Below, one piece after another: positions 43,518-52,289 of a DNA stretch of 64,000 nt. Within the stretch, counting starts at the first letter, position 1, and every line of letters starts with the position of its first letter. This stretch comes from CBDIDH01 sp965277595 (GTDB taxonomy: Bacteria > Planctomycetota > Planctomycetia > Isosphaerales > Isosphaeraceae): contig CBDIDH010000001.1 in NCBI GenBank assembly GCA_965277595.1, forward strand, positions 1,302,001 to 1,366,000. Direction: 5' to 3'. A program made the position numbers and the translations under genes. Under the pieces are notes generated by a model, which saw only the letters and a program-made list of their open reading frames with translations, had not been told where the DNA came from and did no database searches.

Positions 43518-44278
43518 TCCTGATACGACCAGGTCAGGCCGCCGTCGACGAAGTAGGTCGAACCGGTCACATAGTCGGCGTCGGCCGAGGCGAGAAAGGC
43601 GGCGATCGCGGCCACGTCTTCGGGCTTTCCCATCCGGCCGAGCGGAATCTTTTTCAGGAGAGCATCGAGTCTTGGCTTGTCGGCCAGGAGCGACTTGTTG
43701 ATATCCGTCGCAATCGCGCCGGGGGCGATGGCGTTGACCGTGATCCCGCGCGGTCCAAGCTCGATCGCGAGGTCGCGGGTGAGCATCTTGATCCCCCCCT
43801 TGCTCGCGCAATACGACGCGTAATTCGGAAAGGGAATCTCCTCGTGAACCGAGCTGATCGTGATCACCTTGCCCGGGCGCTTCGAGGCGACGAGATGCCT
43901 GGCGAACGCCTGCGTGGTGAAGAAGGCCCCTTTCAGGTTAACGCCGATCACCTTGTCGAAGTCGGGCTCGGTCGCGTCGAGAAAGGGGGCGTCGGTCTCG
44001 ACCCCGGCGTTATTGACCAGGATATCCAGATTTCCGAATCTGGCAACCGCCTCGTCAACCAGTCGGGTGACATCCACAACCCGGCTCATATCCGCCTGGA
44101 CGACGAGGCCCTGCCGCCCGCTGGCCTCGACGGCTTCAAGGGCCTTGTTCGCCTCGGCCTCGTTGCGGGCGTAGTTAATCACCACGTTCGCCCCTTCGGC
44201 GGCGAAGCGCTCGGTGATGGCCCGGCCGATTCCGCGATCGCCACCGGTGACGAGGGCCACTTTTCCTTGCAAGCGCAC
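43514..44278 (-). CDS. SDR-family dehydrogenase, glucose 1-dehydrogenase-like
   Basis: 254 aa from the GTG at 44278, which follows GAGGAGTCGCC; the frame continues upstream to 44452 without family similarity. Classical SDR: cofactor motif TGGDRGIG, NNAGVE, catalytic Ser in ITISSVHEEIPF, Tyr-x3-Lys in YASYCASKGG, and a C-terminal VTGSTYFVDGGLTWSYQE. The sequence style (EEIPFPNYASYCASKGG) is that of bacterial glucose 1-dehydrogenases. Translation is coupled by ATGA to the GH63-like glycosidase that follows, so oxidation of the glucose that the glycosidase releases is an attractive but unproven idea. Confidence 0.88.
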   Translation of the reverse strand: MRLQGKVALVTGGDRGIGRAITERFAAEGANVVINYARNEAEANKALEAVEASGRQGLVVQADMSRVVDVTRLVDEAVARFGNLDILVNNAGVETDAPFLDATEPDFDKVIGVNLKGAFFTTQAFARHLVASKRPGKVITISSVHEEIPFPNYASYCASKGGIKMLTRDLAIELGPRGITVNAIAPGAIATDINKSLLADKPRLDALLKKIPLGRMGKPEDVAAIAAFLASADADYVTGSTYFVDGGLTWSYQE

Positions 44279-44671
44279 AGGCGACTCCTCTTCGTCCTCG
44301 GGTCGGATCTCACGCACCCAGGTCGTCCTCAACCGGCCCGACCGTCGAGCCCTGTGCATGGTATCGACCGCCGCCCGGCCTGTAAAGAAGCCGCGCGCCC
44401 TCGCGATTTTTTCGCAATTCCGTCCAGACTCATTGGATACGGACGGCCTCACCCCCGTCGGTCATCGGTCCTAGGTCATCTTCGTTGGATAAACGGCGCG
44501 GGTTCAGAACCGACGCGCATTCATTGCGTCCGCGCTCTGGGGATGTTTCAATAGAATGCACGGGCCGGAGAGGTCTTCGGGGCGTCAAAGAGTCTCGAAG
44601 AGGTCAACTCCCCCGCCGACGATCCCCGATCTGCTCAGATCCCCTCTCAAAGAGGGCGGGACGACCAAATC
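44279..44671. other. 393-base divergent gap
   Basis: Between the SDR and the vWA genes. It contains a half TGACC repeat (44459-44480), a CCGTCC/GGACGG hairpin (44420-44446) and GCGATTTTTTCGC nearby. AGAGGG before 44672 is the ribosome site of the vWA gene. No gene is visible. Confidence 0.4.
44459..44480. repeat. Half-copy of the TGACC repeat
   Basis: Three tandem minus-orientation units (CGGTCAT, CGGTCCT and AGGTCAT) with no inverted partner close by. Probably a decayed or truncated copy. Confidence 0.4.
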
Positions 44672-46762
44672 ATGCAAAACGAACCCAAGTTCCCAACGCC
44701 TGATCCCGATCCCGATCCGGTTCCCGAAGCCGATCTGACGCCGATTCCCGTACCGACACCGACCGAGATCGCCCCCGAAACGCCAGCGGTCGACGAAAGT
44801 CCGGCCGAAGCCGGCGCCGAGGCGTCCACGGAAGCTCCGGCCGCTGAGAAGCCGAAGAAGAAACGAAGGCGGTCGCGTCGGGCCCGAGCGATTCCGGCCT
44901 GGGGCGTCTCGCTGATCGTGCATCTCGGCTTTCTCGGCTCGCTCGCCGCGGCGACGTTCACGACCGAAGGCCGCAAGGTCATCGCCGACCTCAACTCCGC
45001 GCTCGTCGCGACTCCCCAAGGCGGCGACAAGGAACTGACGCCGATCTACGCCGATCCAGCCAACAAGCGCTCCGAATCCGCGTCCGGGAATGAGACCGCC
45101 GAGACCGCCGGAGGTTCGGGCGGTTCCACCGGCGGTTCGGGAACTGGCCTGAGCGGAATCGGCTCGGGACCCCCTTCGGCAACCCCCGCGCTCGGCAAGG
45201 TCGGCCGCGCCGGTGATGGCAAGGGAGGGACGGGCCTCGGTGCCATCAGCCTCGCGTCGAACGTCTCGGGCCTCTCGATGCTTCCTGCGGCGCCCGGGGC
45301 CGATGTCGGCGGCGGTGGCCTCGTCGCCGGTGACGTGACCTACGACGCCAAGGACGTCGGCGCCTCGCTCGATCAGATCGCCCGAGAGATCCTCAGACAC
45401 CTGGCCAAGCACAAAGTCACCGTCGTCTGGCTCTTTGACGAATCCGAGAGCATGAAGGACGATCAGAAGACGATCCGCGAGAAGTTCGACCGGGTCTCGA
45501 CCGAGCTCAAGCTCAACGTTGACGCCGACAAGAAGTCGGCCAATGCGCTCAATCACGCGATCGTCGGCTTCGGCGAAGGCATGGATTACATGCTCGAAAA
45601 GCCGACGACCGACATCGATCAGATCGGCCGCGCGATTTCTCGACTCCGGATCGACGCGACCGGAACCGAGAACACGATGCACGCCATCGCCGAGGTCATC
45701 AACCACTACAGCCCCTTGATCCGCAAGGACCGCACCCTTCTGATCGTCCTCGTCACCGACGAGTCGGGCGACGACGGCGCCTATGTCGAGGAAGCCCGCC
45801 AGGCGGTCATCAGCCGAGGGGTTCCCCTTTATGTGATCGGCCGCCAGTCTCTCTTCGGCTACGATCGCGCCCACTTGCTCTATATTGATCCGGTCACCAA
45901 GGACCACTACTGGCCGACGATCAAGCGCGGACCCGAGACCGCCGACGTCGAAACGCTCTTGTGGGACGGCTTTGGCTTCCGCCAGGACGAGCAGCCGTCC
46001 GGCTTCGCCCCTTATGAACTCGCTCGATTGACGAAAGCCTCGGGCGGCATCTATTTCCTGCTCCCGAGCGAGGAAACGATGCGCGTCCGTCAGCGCGAGA
46101 AAGCGTACTCGATCACCAACCTCAAGGAATACATTCCCGATTACGAGAGCCGATCCTCGTACGCCGACCGCCGAAATTCCTCGGACCTGCGGCGAACGCT
46201 TCACCAGATCATTCAGGAAACCAAAGGGTACGGCACGGCTCTCGGCTTCCCGATCTTTCCCGACCAGCTAGCCCAGGCCGGCGGCGAGGCCGTTGACGCC
46301 GCCACGCAGCGCCTGGCTGTCCTGATCAACATGGAGAAGACCCTCAGGTCCCTGGAAAAGCAGCGCGATCGCGAACCCGAAAAGCGCTGGCGGGCCGCGT
46401 ACGACCTGATGCTCGCGCAGATTCTTGCCTATGAGGTGAAGACCTACGAATACCGGGCCTGCCTCAAGGCGATGATCAAGAAGCCGCCGAAGCCGAGCGT
46501 GATGCCCAAGCCCGACCTCGGCGTTGACTGGGGAATCGGCCACTCATCCAAGAAGCAGGCGCCCGACGACGAGACCGCGAAGAAATACGCCGAGGCCGAA
46601 CGCCTCCTCAAGCTCGTCATCGAGCGCCACCCCAAAACCCCCTGGGCCGACCTCGCCCAGGACACGCTTTCGCGCGGCCTCTCGGCCGACTATCACGAAC
46701 GCCATCACGGACCTCCCAACCCCCGCTATCAGGAACGCGCCAAGCTCGTTCCCAAGTTCTGA
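44672..46762 (+). CDS. Von Willebrand factor A membrane protein
   Basis: 696 aa. A Pro/Glu-rich N-terminus with a basic cluster (KPKKKRRRSRRAR) is followed by one membrane span with a TonB-like look (IPAWGVSLIVHLGFLGSLAAA, about 73-93), a Gly/Ser-rich linker, and a vWA domain whose MIDAS motif is intact: DESES at 256-260, a Thr-Glu-Asn loop (ATGTENTM) and LVTDESGDD. The last 150 residues are helical. Plan: cytoplasmic tail, one span, exported metal-dependent adhesion domain. Such proteins are common in planctomycetes; ligands are unknown. AGAGGG precedes the ATG. Convergent with the MoaD-like gene, 24 bases apart. Confidence 0.85.
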   Translation: MQNEPKFPTPDPDPDPVPEADLTPIPVPTPTEIAPETPAVDESPAEAGAEASTEAPAAEKPKKKRRRSRRARAIPAWGVSLIVHLGFLGSLAAATFTTEGRKVIADLNSALVATPQGGDKELTPIYADPANKRSESASGNETAETAGGSGGSTGGSGTGLSGIGSGPPSATPALGKVGRAGDGKGGTGLGAISLASNVSGLSMLPAAPGADVGGGGLVAGDVTYDAKDVGASLDQIAREILRHLAKHKVTVVWLFDESESMKDDQKTIREKFDRVSTELKLNVDADKKSANALNHAIVGFGEGMDYMLEKPTTDIDQIGRAISRLRIDATGTENTMHAIAEVINHYSPLIRKDRTLLIVLVTDESGDDGAYVEEARQAVISRGVPLYVIGRQSLFGYDRAHLLYIDPVTKDHYWPTIKRGPETADVETLLWDGFGFRQDEQPSGFAPYELARLTKASGGIYFLLPSEETMRVRQREKAYSITNLKEYIPDYESRSSYADRRNSSDLRRTLHQIIQETKGYGTALGFPIFPDQLAQAGGEAVDAATQRLAVLINMEKTLRSLEKQRDREPEKRWRAAYDLMLAQILAYEVKTYEYRACLKAMIKKPPKPSVMPKPDLGVDWGIGHSSKKQAPDDETAKKYAEAERLLKLVIERHPKTPWADLAQDTLSRGLSADYHERHHGPPNPRYQERAKLVPKF

Positions 46763-46786
46763 GAGCCTCGGGTCCGGGTCTTTGCG

Positions 46787-47089
46787 TCAGCCCCCCGCGA
46801 TCGCGCCGATGACCATGAACGGCTCGGCGCCCGCGGTGACGGCCTCGGGCAAGGGGCGATCGGGCGTGTCGTGCGAGAGGTCTTCCGAACAGGCGAAGTA
46901 CCGCACAAAGGCCCGCCGACGCTGTGTCTCGTGGTCGCGAATCGTTCCGCGCAGGACCGGATATCGCGACTCCAGCGCATCGAGCACCGAGCGCGGAGTC
47001 GCCGGGCCGTCGACCCGAAGCCGGACCTCGCCATCAACGCGCGCCAGCACCCGCAAGTGATGCGGCAGGGTGACTCGGATCTCGGTCAT
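46787..47089 (-). CDS. MoaD/ThiS-family ubiquitin-fold protein
   Basis: 100 aa, ending in Gly-Gly (GAIAGG), the tail that is adenylated and thiocarboxylated in MoaD and ThiS. A beta-grasp pattern is visible: ITVxLPxxL-like start (IRVTLPHHLRVLA), VRLRVDGPATPRSVLDALESRYP and a final strand with the di-Gly. No molybdopterin, thiamine or tungsten genes are near. Its ATG overlaps the end of the BNR-propeller gene by four bases (47086-47089), so the two are co-translated; the pairing suggests they work together. A sulfur-carrier or protein-modifier role is inferred from the tail. Confidence 0.85.
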   Translation of the reverse strand: MTEIRVTLPHHLRVLARVDGEVRLRVDGPATPRSVLDALESRYPVLRGTIRDHETQRRRAFVRYFACSEDLSHDTPDRPLPEAVTAGAEPFMVIGAIAGG

Positions 47090-48201
47090 GGCAGGGTTTG
47101 CACCTCGACCGAGAGAACCGCCGGCAGGTCGTGAACGATCGCCGACCAGTGATCGCCCGAATCGGCCGAGACGTAGACCTGGCCCCCGGTCGTGCCGAAG
47201 TAAATCCCGCAGGGGTCGAGCGCATCGACCGCCATCGCCTCGCGGAGCACGTTCACATAGCAGTCGCTTTGCGGCAGGCCCTCGCGGAGCGCTTCCCAGT
47301 CCTCGCCCCCGGTCCGGCTCCGATAAACGCAGAGCTTGCCGTCGATCGGGAAGTGTTCCGAATCACTCTTGATCGGGACGACGTAAACGGTTTCCGGCTC
47401 GTGGGCGTGGACATCGATTGGAAACCCGAAATCGGTCGGCAGGTTGCCGCTGACTTCCCGCCACGAATCGCCCGAGTCGTCCGATCGCATCACATCCCAG
47501 TGCTTTTGCATGAACAGGACGTCGGGCCTTGACCGATGCGCCGCGATCCGGTGGACGCAATGACCGACCTCGGCAAGTGGGTCGGGAAGAAAAGGCGACC
47601 TCAGCCCTCGGTTCTTCGGTGCCCAGGTCTTGCCGCCGTCGTCGGTCCGAAAAACCCCGGCGGCCGAGATCGCGACGTGCATCCGATCGGGATCGGTCGG
47701 GTGCGAGACAATCGTATGAAGGCACATTCCCCCCGCTCCCGGCTGCCAGCGCGGCCCCGTGCCGTGCTCGCGCAGTCCCGGCAATTCTTGCCAGGTCCGG
47801 CCGCCATCGACCGACCGAAAGATTGCCGCGTCCTCGACACCGGCATGCACCGTTTCGGCGTCGGTTAGCGACGGTTCCAGGTGCCAGACACGCTTGAATT
47901 CCCAGGGATGCTGGGTTCCGTCGTACCACTGGTGCGTGCCGGGAACCCCTTCGTACGGAAAGGCGTTGCCGACGGCCTCCCAGGTCTTGCCGCCGTCGTC
48001 GGATCGCTGGATCATCTGGCCGAACCAACCGCTCGACTGCGACGCATAGAGCCTGTCCAGGTTCACCGTCGACCCCTTGACGTGGTAAATTTCCCAGCCC
48101 GCGAAGAGCGGCCCGCGAACCTCCCACGACTTGCGCGTTCCGTCCGAGGTCAGGACAAACGCCCCTTTCTTCGTCCCGACCAGAACCCTGACTGCGCCCA
48201 T
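47086..48201 (-). CDS. BNR/sortilin-like beta-propeller protein
   Basis: 371 aa. Start at 48201 with an excellent ribosome site (AAGGAGG, five bases upstream). No signal peptide. It has Asp-box repeats: RSDDGGKTWEAV, RSVDGGRTWQEL, RTDDGGKTWAPK, RSDDSGDSWREV, RSRTGGEDWEAL and VSADSGDHWSAI, six visible blades. Often annotated as an exo-alpha-sialidase or glycosyl hydrolase on the basis of the repeat alone; the arginine triad and the FRIP motif of sialidases are not evident, so that label is not supported. It is translationally coupled to the MoaD-like gene. Confidence 0.85.
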   Translation of the reverse strand: MGAVRVLVGTKKGAFVLTSDGTRKSWEVRGPLFAGWEIYHVKGSTVNLDRLYASQSSGWFGQMIQRSDDGGKTWEAVGNAFPYEGVPGTHQWYDGTQHPWEFKRVWHLEPSLTDAETVHAGVEDAAIFRSVDGGRTWQELPGLREHGTGPRWQPGAGGMCLHTIVSHPTDPDRMHVAISAAGVFRTDDGGKTWAPKNRGLRSPFLPDPLAEVGHCVHRIAAHRSRPDVLFMQKHWDVMRSDDSGDSWREVSGNLPTDFGFPIDVHAHEPETVYVVPIKSDSEHFPIDGKLCVYRSRTGGEDWEALREGLPQSDCYVNVLREAMAVDALDPCGIYFGTTGGQVYVSADSGDHWSAIVHDLPAVLSVEVQTLP

Positions 48202-48416
48202 TCTTTCCTCCTTGTCATCGAGACCTGATTCCCTTCGGCCGACAGGATCTTCAGAACGCCCCGATTGATCAAGGCCATTTGTCCAGGTCCATCGCCAAAC
48301 GGCGAGGCATCACTCTCACTTCCTGGTCAAGACCCAAATCCCATCCCTATCTACCGCCGAGCCGATCGTGTTCCAATGAGATTTGACCCCGTCTGTCTGT
48401 CCGTCCAACTCTCAAG

Positions 48417-48722
48417 ATGCAAAGGCGCCACCCGATGCTCGATCCCCTGGACGAGCCGGTCCGGGTCAAGGAAAGTCCAGAATTTCGACGGACGCACTAT
48501 CGGGTTTATGACGAGGACGGCTTCTTGAAGTCCTTCTCAATCGTCCCGCCCCTGAGCGCAACCCTCGGGAACGTGATTGACTACCTTTGCGCGAAGTTCC
48601 CGGGCATTGACGGAACCGGCTACGCCTCGAAAGACCTCGTCGTCTTGCTTGGACCCCGGATCGTCGCCGTTGTCCTCAAGGGCGCCGATGGACAGCCCGA
48701 GGTGACCACCTTTCTCCATTGA
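48417..48722 (+). CDS. Small hypothetical protein
   Basis: 101 aa, or 95 if it starts at the ATG at 48435 (MLDPLDEPVRVKES). Not recognised. It has a regular mix of strands and helices (HYRVYDEDGFLKSFSIVPP, TLGNVIDYLCAKFPGI, DLVVLLGPRIVAVVLKG) that looks like a small folded domain. Codon usage matches the genome. No ribosome site decides between the starts. Convergent with the glycosyltransferase gene. Confidence 0.55.
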   Translation: MQRRHPMLDPLDEPVRVKESPEFRRTHYRVYDEDGFLKSFSIVPPLSATLGNVIDYLCAKFPGIDGTGYASKDLVVLLGPRIVAVVLKGADGQPEVTTFLH

Positions 48723-48934
48723 CTTGGATGGGCGTTCGGGAACGAAACGACGCGAAATCCCGTTTGAATGGAAGCGTTCGCTTGTCGGATCTCGATCGAG
48801 TGCCGATCCGCGGATTTGTTGGTCATCGAGCGAGAGCGTGACGTTGGTATGCGGCATTCCGTGCCGAGGTCATCCTCTTGACGAATGGGTTCGAAATCTC
48901 CGTGCCGATCCGCGGCCTCGGGATGTACGATCAA

Positions 48935-49972
48935 TCAACGCGCCGGGTCTTCTTCGAGAAGCCGGGTTCGGTCGCGATGCGTCCGCGCGTCTTGATGTTT
49001 TGAAGTGCCGCCACGGCGATACGAGGCGATGAGGTAGGTCGGCCGCCCCTTGGTTTCGAGAAAAATCAGGCGGAGGTATTCGCCGATCACGCCCAGGCTG
49101 ATCATCTGCGCCGCTCCCATGAAGAGAACGACGACCAGGGTACTCGCCCACCCTCGGGGGGCTGTCTGATGCGTCAGGGCGTCGGAAACGCCCCAGATCG
49201 TCAAGGCGATCGCCAGGGTCGCCGAGACGATTCCCAGGTAGGTCACCAGGCGGAGCGGATATCCGCTAAAGCTCACCAGGCCATCGACCGCCAGGCCGGT
49301 CAGGGCGCGGAACGTATATTTGGAATGGCCACGATCCCGCATCGGCCTGTCATACGGCAGGCCAATCTGGCGGAACCCGACAAAGGCGCGCAAACCTCGA
49401 ATAAATCGCGCTCGCTCGGGCAGGGTCTTGAGCGCCTTGACGACCCGCCGGTCCATCAGGCAAAAATCGCCGCTATCGGGCGGGATGTCGACGTCGCTGA
49501 CGCGTTTCAAGATCCGGTAAAAAGCGAAATACCCCGCGCGTTTGAACCAACCCTCTTTCCGCCTCGTTCGCACCGCGTAAACGACGTCATGGCCCTGCCG
49601 CCAGAGCCGCAAGAAGTCGGGGATGACCTCGGGCGGGTCTTGCAGGTCGCCATCCATGACCACCACCGCCCGCCCCCGGGCGCGGTCGATCCCCGCCGAA
49701 ACGGCCGCCTGATGCCCGAAGTTGCGCGTCAGGCGAATCACCGAGACCGCTGGGTCGTTCACTCGGAACCGCTCGATCAACCTCGGCGTGTCATCGCGGC
49801 TGCCGTCGTCCACGAAGACGATCTCATGGTCTAGTTCGCACAGGCTGAGGACGTCAACAAGCCTTCGATACAACTCCTCGACGCTTTCCTGCTCGTCGTG
49901 AAGCGGAACCACCACGCTGAGACCGACCCGATCTCGCTCTCCGGCCTTTAACGCGTTCAAGGGGCGTGGCAT
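48935..49972 (-). CDS. Family 2 glycosyltransferase, polyprenyl-phosphate type (DPM1/GtrB/ArnC-like)
   Basis: 345 aa from the ATG at 49972 with AAAGGG upstream; the open frame reaches 50086. GT-A fold: LSVVVPLHDEQESVEEL, EIVFVDDGSRDDTPRLI, the nucleotide-sugar and metal motif VVVMDGDLQDPPEVI, and FGHQAAVSAGIDRARG. Two C-terminal membrane helices (YLGIVSATLAIALTIWG and TLVVVLFMGAAQMISLGVI) are as in GtrB, ArnC and related enzymes that charge undecaprenyl or dolichyl phosphate with a sugar. The donor is unknown. The WecA-like gene at 4216 is the only other lipid-linked sugar gene here. Confidence 0.9.
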   Translation of the reverse strand: MPRPLNALKAGERDRVGLSVVVPLHDEQESVEELYRRLVDVLSLCELDHEIVFVDDGSRDDTPRLIERFRVNDPAVSVIRLTRNFGHQAAVSAGIDRARGRAVVVMDGDLQDPPEVIPDFLRLWRQGHDVVYAVRTRRKEGWFKRAGYFAFYRILKRVSDVDIPPDSGDFCLMDRRVVKALKTLPERARFIRGLRAFVGFRQIGLPYDRPMRDRGHSKYTFRALTGLAVDGLVSFSGYPLRLVTYLGIVSATLAIALTIWGVSDALTHQTAPRGWASTLVVVLFMGAAQMISLGVIGEYLRLIFLETKGRPTYLIASYRRGGTSKHQDARTHRDRTRLLEEDPAR

Positions 49973-50100
49973 CCGTACCCTTTCGCTCTCTCTCAAACGT
50001 CGCCGCCCATCCCTTTGGCCGCCGCGCGGATTGTATCGGCCAACCCCGGAACCGAGAAGGCGTCTTGAGCAAGCGATCAAGGTCATGCGGGATTGAAGAA

Positions 50101-50122
50101 GGACCGATGACCAGTGACCGAA
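50101..50122. repeat. Half-copy of the TGACC repeat
   Basis: GGACCGATGACCAGTGACCG, three 7-bp units; the sequence to the right (GACGTTCCCGATCATCCTT) looks like a badly decayed second arm. Confidence 0.45.
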
Positions 50123-50259
50123 GGAAGATACGTAAGGACAACGCCTTCCCGACGTTCCCGATCATCCTTGATTTTGAACTTCTCTCTCAATCTGGACCGA
50201 ACTTCCCGATCATGCTACGATAGATCATCCGCGCAATCATCCATCCCCGAATCACGCGG

Positions 50260-50288
50260 TAAACAGATCCTGTCCGTTAGAAGATAAT
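50260..50288 (+). promoter_or_regulatory. Weak promoter candidate for the DUF1592 operon
   Basis: TAAACA (50260-50265), 17 bases, GATAAT (50283-50288): four and five matches to the sigma-70 consensus. Transcription would begin less than 10 bases before the ATG at 50303, so the leader would be very short. Confidence 0.25.
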
Positions 50289-50302
50289 CTTGAGAACCGC
50301 AA

Positions 50303-52267
50303 ATGAGGAGCGTCCTCCCCGCCGTTTTCGTCATCCTTGCGACTTCGCCAAACGGCCTTGCCCTGGCCGACGGACCCGAACCCGAACGCCCCGCGCACGT
50401 CCGCGAGTTTGACAAGACGATCGTGCCCTTGCTCCGCGCTCATTGCTTGCAATGCCACGGCCCCGACGACCGCGAAGGAGGCATCAACCTCGCCGCGATC
50501 AAGGACGACACGGACGTCTTGCGCGCGCGATCGCTCTGGAAGCGTGCCTCTGCGCTCGTGGCTTCGGGCAAGATGCCCCCTCCCGATGACGATGACGCCA
50601 GACCCCTCGCCGACGAACCGCGCCGGCAGCTAGTCCACTGGCTGCGAACCGCCGCCACGTTTGTCGATTGCCAGGAGCCCAGCCGACGCGATCCTGGTCC
50701 CGCGTCGTTACGTCGCCTGAGCCGGGTCGAATACGACAACACCGTCCGCGACCTCCTCGGGATCAACTTCGACTCGGCCCGAGAGGTCGGCATGCCGACC
50801 GAGGAAGGGGGCGACGGCTTTGACAACCGCTCGGCCTCGCTCGGCCTCTCTCCCGCGCTCATTGACAAGTATTTCGCCGCGGCCGACGCCCTTACCGACG
50901 CCGTCTTCGCCGCCGATGGCCGGGGCGCAAACGCGCGCAAACGCCTGATCCTCGCGCGGCCCGGTCCCGATCTTCCCGCGGCCGAGGCGGCCCGCCAGGT
51001 GATCGCCCACCTTGCCCGAGTCGCCTACCGACGCCCCCCCGACCGGCTGGATATCGACCGGCTCTTCGCCTTTTACGAACGCGCGACCGCGCGGGGCGCC
51101 TCGTTTGACGACGCCATTCGAGCGGTCCTCAAGCCGATCCTCGTTTCGCCCCGGTTCCTTTTCCGGGTCGAGGACGACCGCCCCGCGACGGCCGGTTCTC
51201 TCGCCGTTCCGGTCGACGACCACGAGCTGGCCGTCCGGCTCTCGTATTTCCTCTGGTCGACCCTTCCCGACGCCGAACTCTTCCGGCTCGCCGACGCGGG
51301 ACGCCTGAGCGATCCGACCGAATTCCCTCGACAGGTCAAGCGATTGCTCGCCGACCCGAAGGCCCGCGCCCTCACCGAGAACTTCGCGGCGCGCTGGCTC
51401 CGTCTCTCAACGCTCGATCAGGCCCGGCCGTCGACCGAGTTCTTTCCGACCTTTGACAACACGCTCAAGCGCGCGATGCGTGACGAGGTCACCACCTTCT
51501 TCGATCATCTCCGCCAGGACGACCGCCCCATTTTTGACCTCCTCGACGCCGATTACACCTATGTGAACGCCCCGCTCGCCGCGCATTACGGCCTCGCGGG
51601 TGTCACCGGGTCCGACTTCCGCAAGGTCGCGATCGCGCCCGACCAGCACCGCGGCGGCCTGCTCGGCATGGCGGCTGTTCTGACGATGACCTCGCACACC
51701 TTTCGGACAAGTCCAACCCTGCGCGGGAAGTATGTTCTTGATGTCGTCTTCGGCACGCCTCCGCCTCCGCCGCCGGCCAACGCAGGGCAACTCAAGGACG
51801 ACCGACCCCCCGCGACGGGCAAGAATGCCGCGCTTCCGTCAACGTTTCGCCGGCAACTGGCCCGCCACGCCGCCGAAACATCGTGCGCGGCCTGTCACCG
51901 CAAAATTGACCCGCTCGGCTTCGCGATGGACAATTACAACGCCATCGGCGCCTGGCGCGAGTCGACCCCAGAGCGCCCGCTTGACGTTCAGGGGATGTTG
52001 CCGACCGGCGAGACCCTGAACGGCGCGACCGACCTGAAACGGGTGCTCCTGAACCGCAAGGACGACTTCGCCCGCAACCTTGTCGAACGCCTTTTGGTTT
52101 ACGCCCTCGGCCGCGACCTCGATTATTTTGACGACTGCGCAGTGAACGAGGCGCTCGCGACCTTGCACAAGGGCGACGATCGATTTTCGAGCTTGATTCT
52201 CGGTGTGGCCGAAAGTCTTCCGTTCCGCTATCGTCGAGCCCAGACCCGCCCGACCCCCTTGAACTGA
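50303..52267 (+). CDS. DUF1592/DUF1588/DUF1585 planctomycete cytochrome c-like protein
   Basis: 654 aa. A signal peptide (MRSVLPAVFVILATSPNGLA) is followed by a cytochrome-like region with heme motif C48-L-Q-C51-H52 and, near residue 531, a second CAACH in DUF1588. Domain series: DUF1587 (LRRLSRVEYDNTVRDLLG), DUF1595 (HLARVAYRRPPDRLDIDRL), DUF1592 (LSYFLWSTLPDAELF), DUF1588 (ADYTYVNAPLAAHYGL to RKIDPLGFAMDNY), DUF1585 (LVERLLVYALGRDLDYFD). This arrangement is nearly confined to planctomycetes and verrucomicrobia. It is probably an exported electron-transfer or oxidative enzyme. The DUF1552 gene begins 22 bases later and always travels with it. Confidence 0.92.
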   Translation: MRSVLPAVFVILATSPNGLALADGPEPERPAHVREFDKTIVPLLRAHCLQCHGPDDREGGINLAAIKDDTDVLRARSLWKRASALVASGKMPPPDDDDARPLADEPRRQLVHWLRTAATFVDCQEPSRRDPGPASLRRLSRVEYDNTVRDLLGINFDSAREVGMPTEEGGDGFDNRSASLGLSPALIDKYFAAADALTDAVFAADGRGANARKRLILARPGPDLPAAEAARQVIAHLARVAYRRPPDRLDIDRLFAFYERATARGASFDDAIRAVLKPILVSPRFLFRVEDDRPATAGSLAVPVDDHELAVRLSYFLWSTLPDAELFRLADAGRLSDPTEFPRQVKRLLADPKARALTENFAARWLRLSTLDQARPSTEFFPTFDNTLKRAMRDEVTTFFDHLRQDDRPIFDLLDADYTYVNAPLAAHYGLAGVTGSDFRKVAIAPDQHRGGLLGMAAVLTMTSHTFRTSPTLRGKYVLDVVFGTPPPPPPANAGQLKDDRPPATGKNAALPSTFRRQLARHAAETSCAACHRKIDPLGFAMDNYNAIGAWRESTPERPLDVQGMLPTGETLNGATDLKRVLLNRKDDFARNLVERLLVYALGRDLDYFDDCAVNEALATLHKGDDRFSSLILGVAESLPFRYRRAQTRPTPLN

Positions 52268-52289
52268 CCGATCGACGGAGATCCTGCCG

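Larger units (their letters stand above)
49973..50302. other. 330-base divergent gap
   Basis: It has a half TGACC repeat (50101-50122), preceded by GCGGGATTGAAG, which resembles the outer end of complete copies, and a possible promoter next to the DUF1592 gene. No gene is seen. Confidence 0.4.

Noticed and set aside
42039..43523. 494-codon plus-strand frame opposite the GH63-like gene
   Set aside because: The antisense frame of a recognisable glycosidase; no motif or ribosome site.
43518..43811. 98-codon N-terminal extension of the GH63-like gene
   Set aside because: It is Arg-rich, overlaps the conserved SDR C-terminus and is a frame shadow; the ATGA overlap gives a natural start.
47086..48201. 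Sialidase annotation of the BNR protein
   Set aside because: Asp-boxes alone are not enough; no arginine triad or FRIP motif was seen, and there is no signal peptide.
48265..48528. 87-codon plus-strand frame before the small hypothetical gene
   Set aside because: No ribosome site, no fold-like pattern, and it overlaps the better candidate at 48417.
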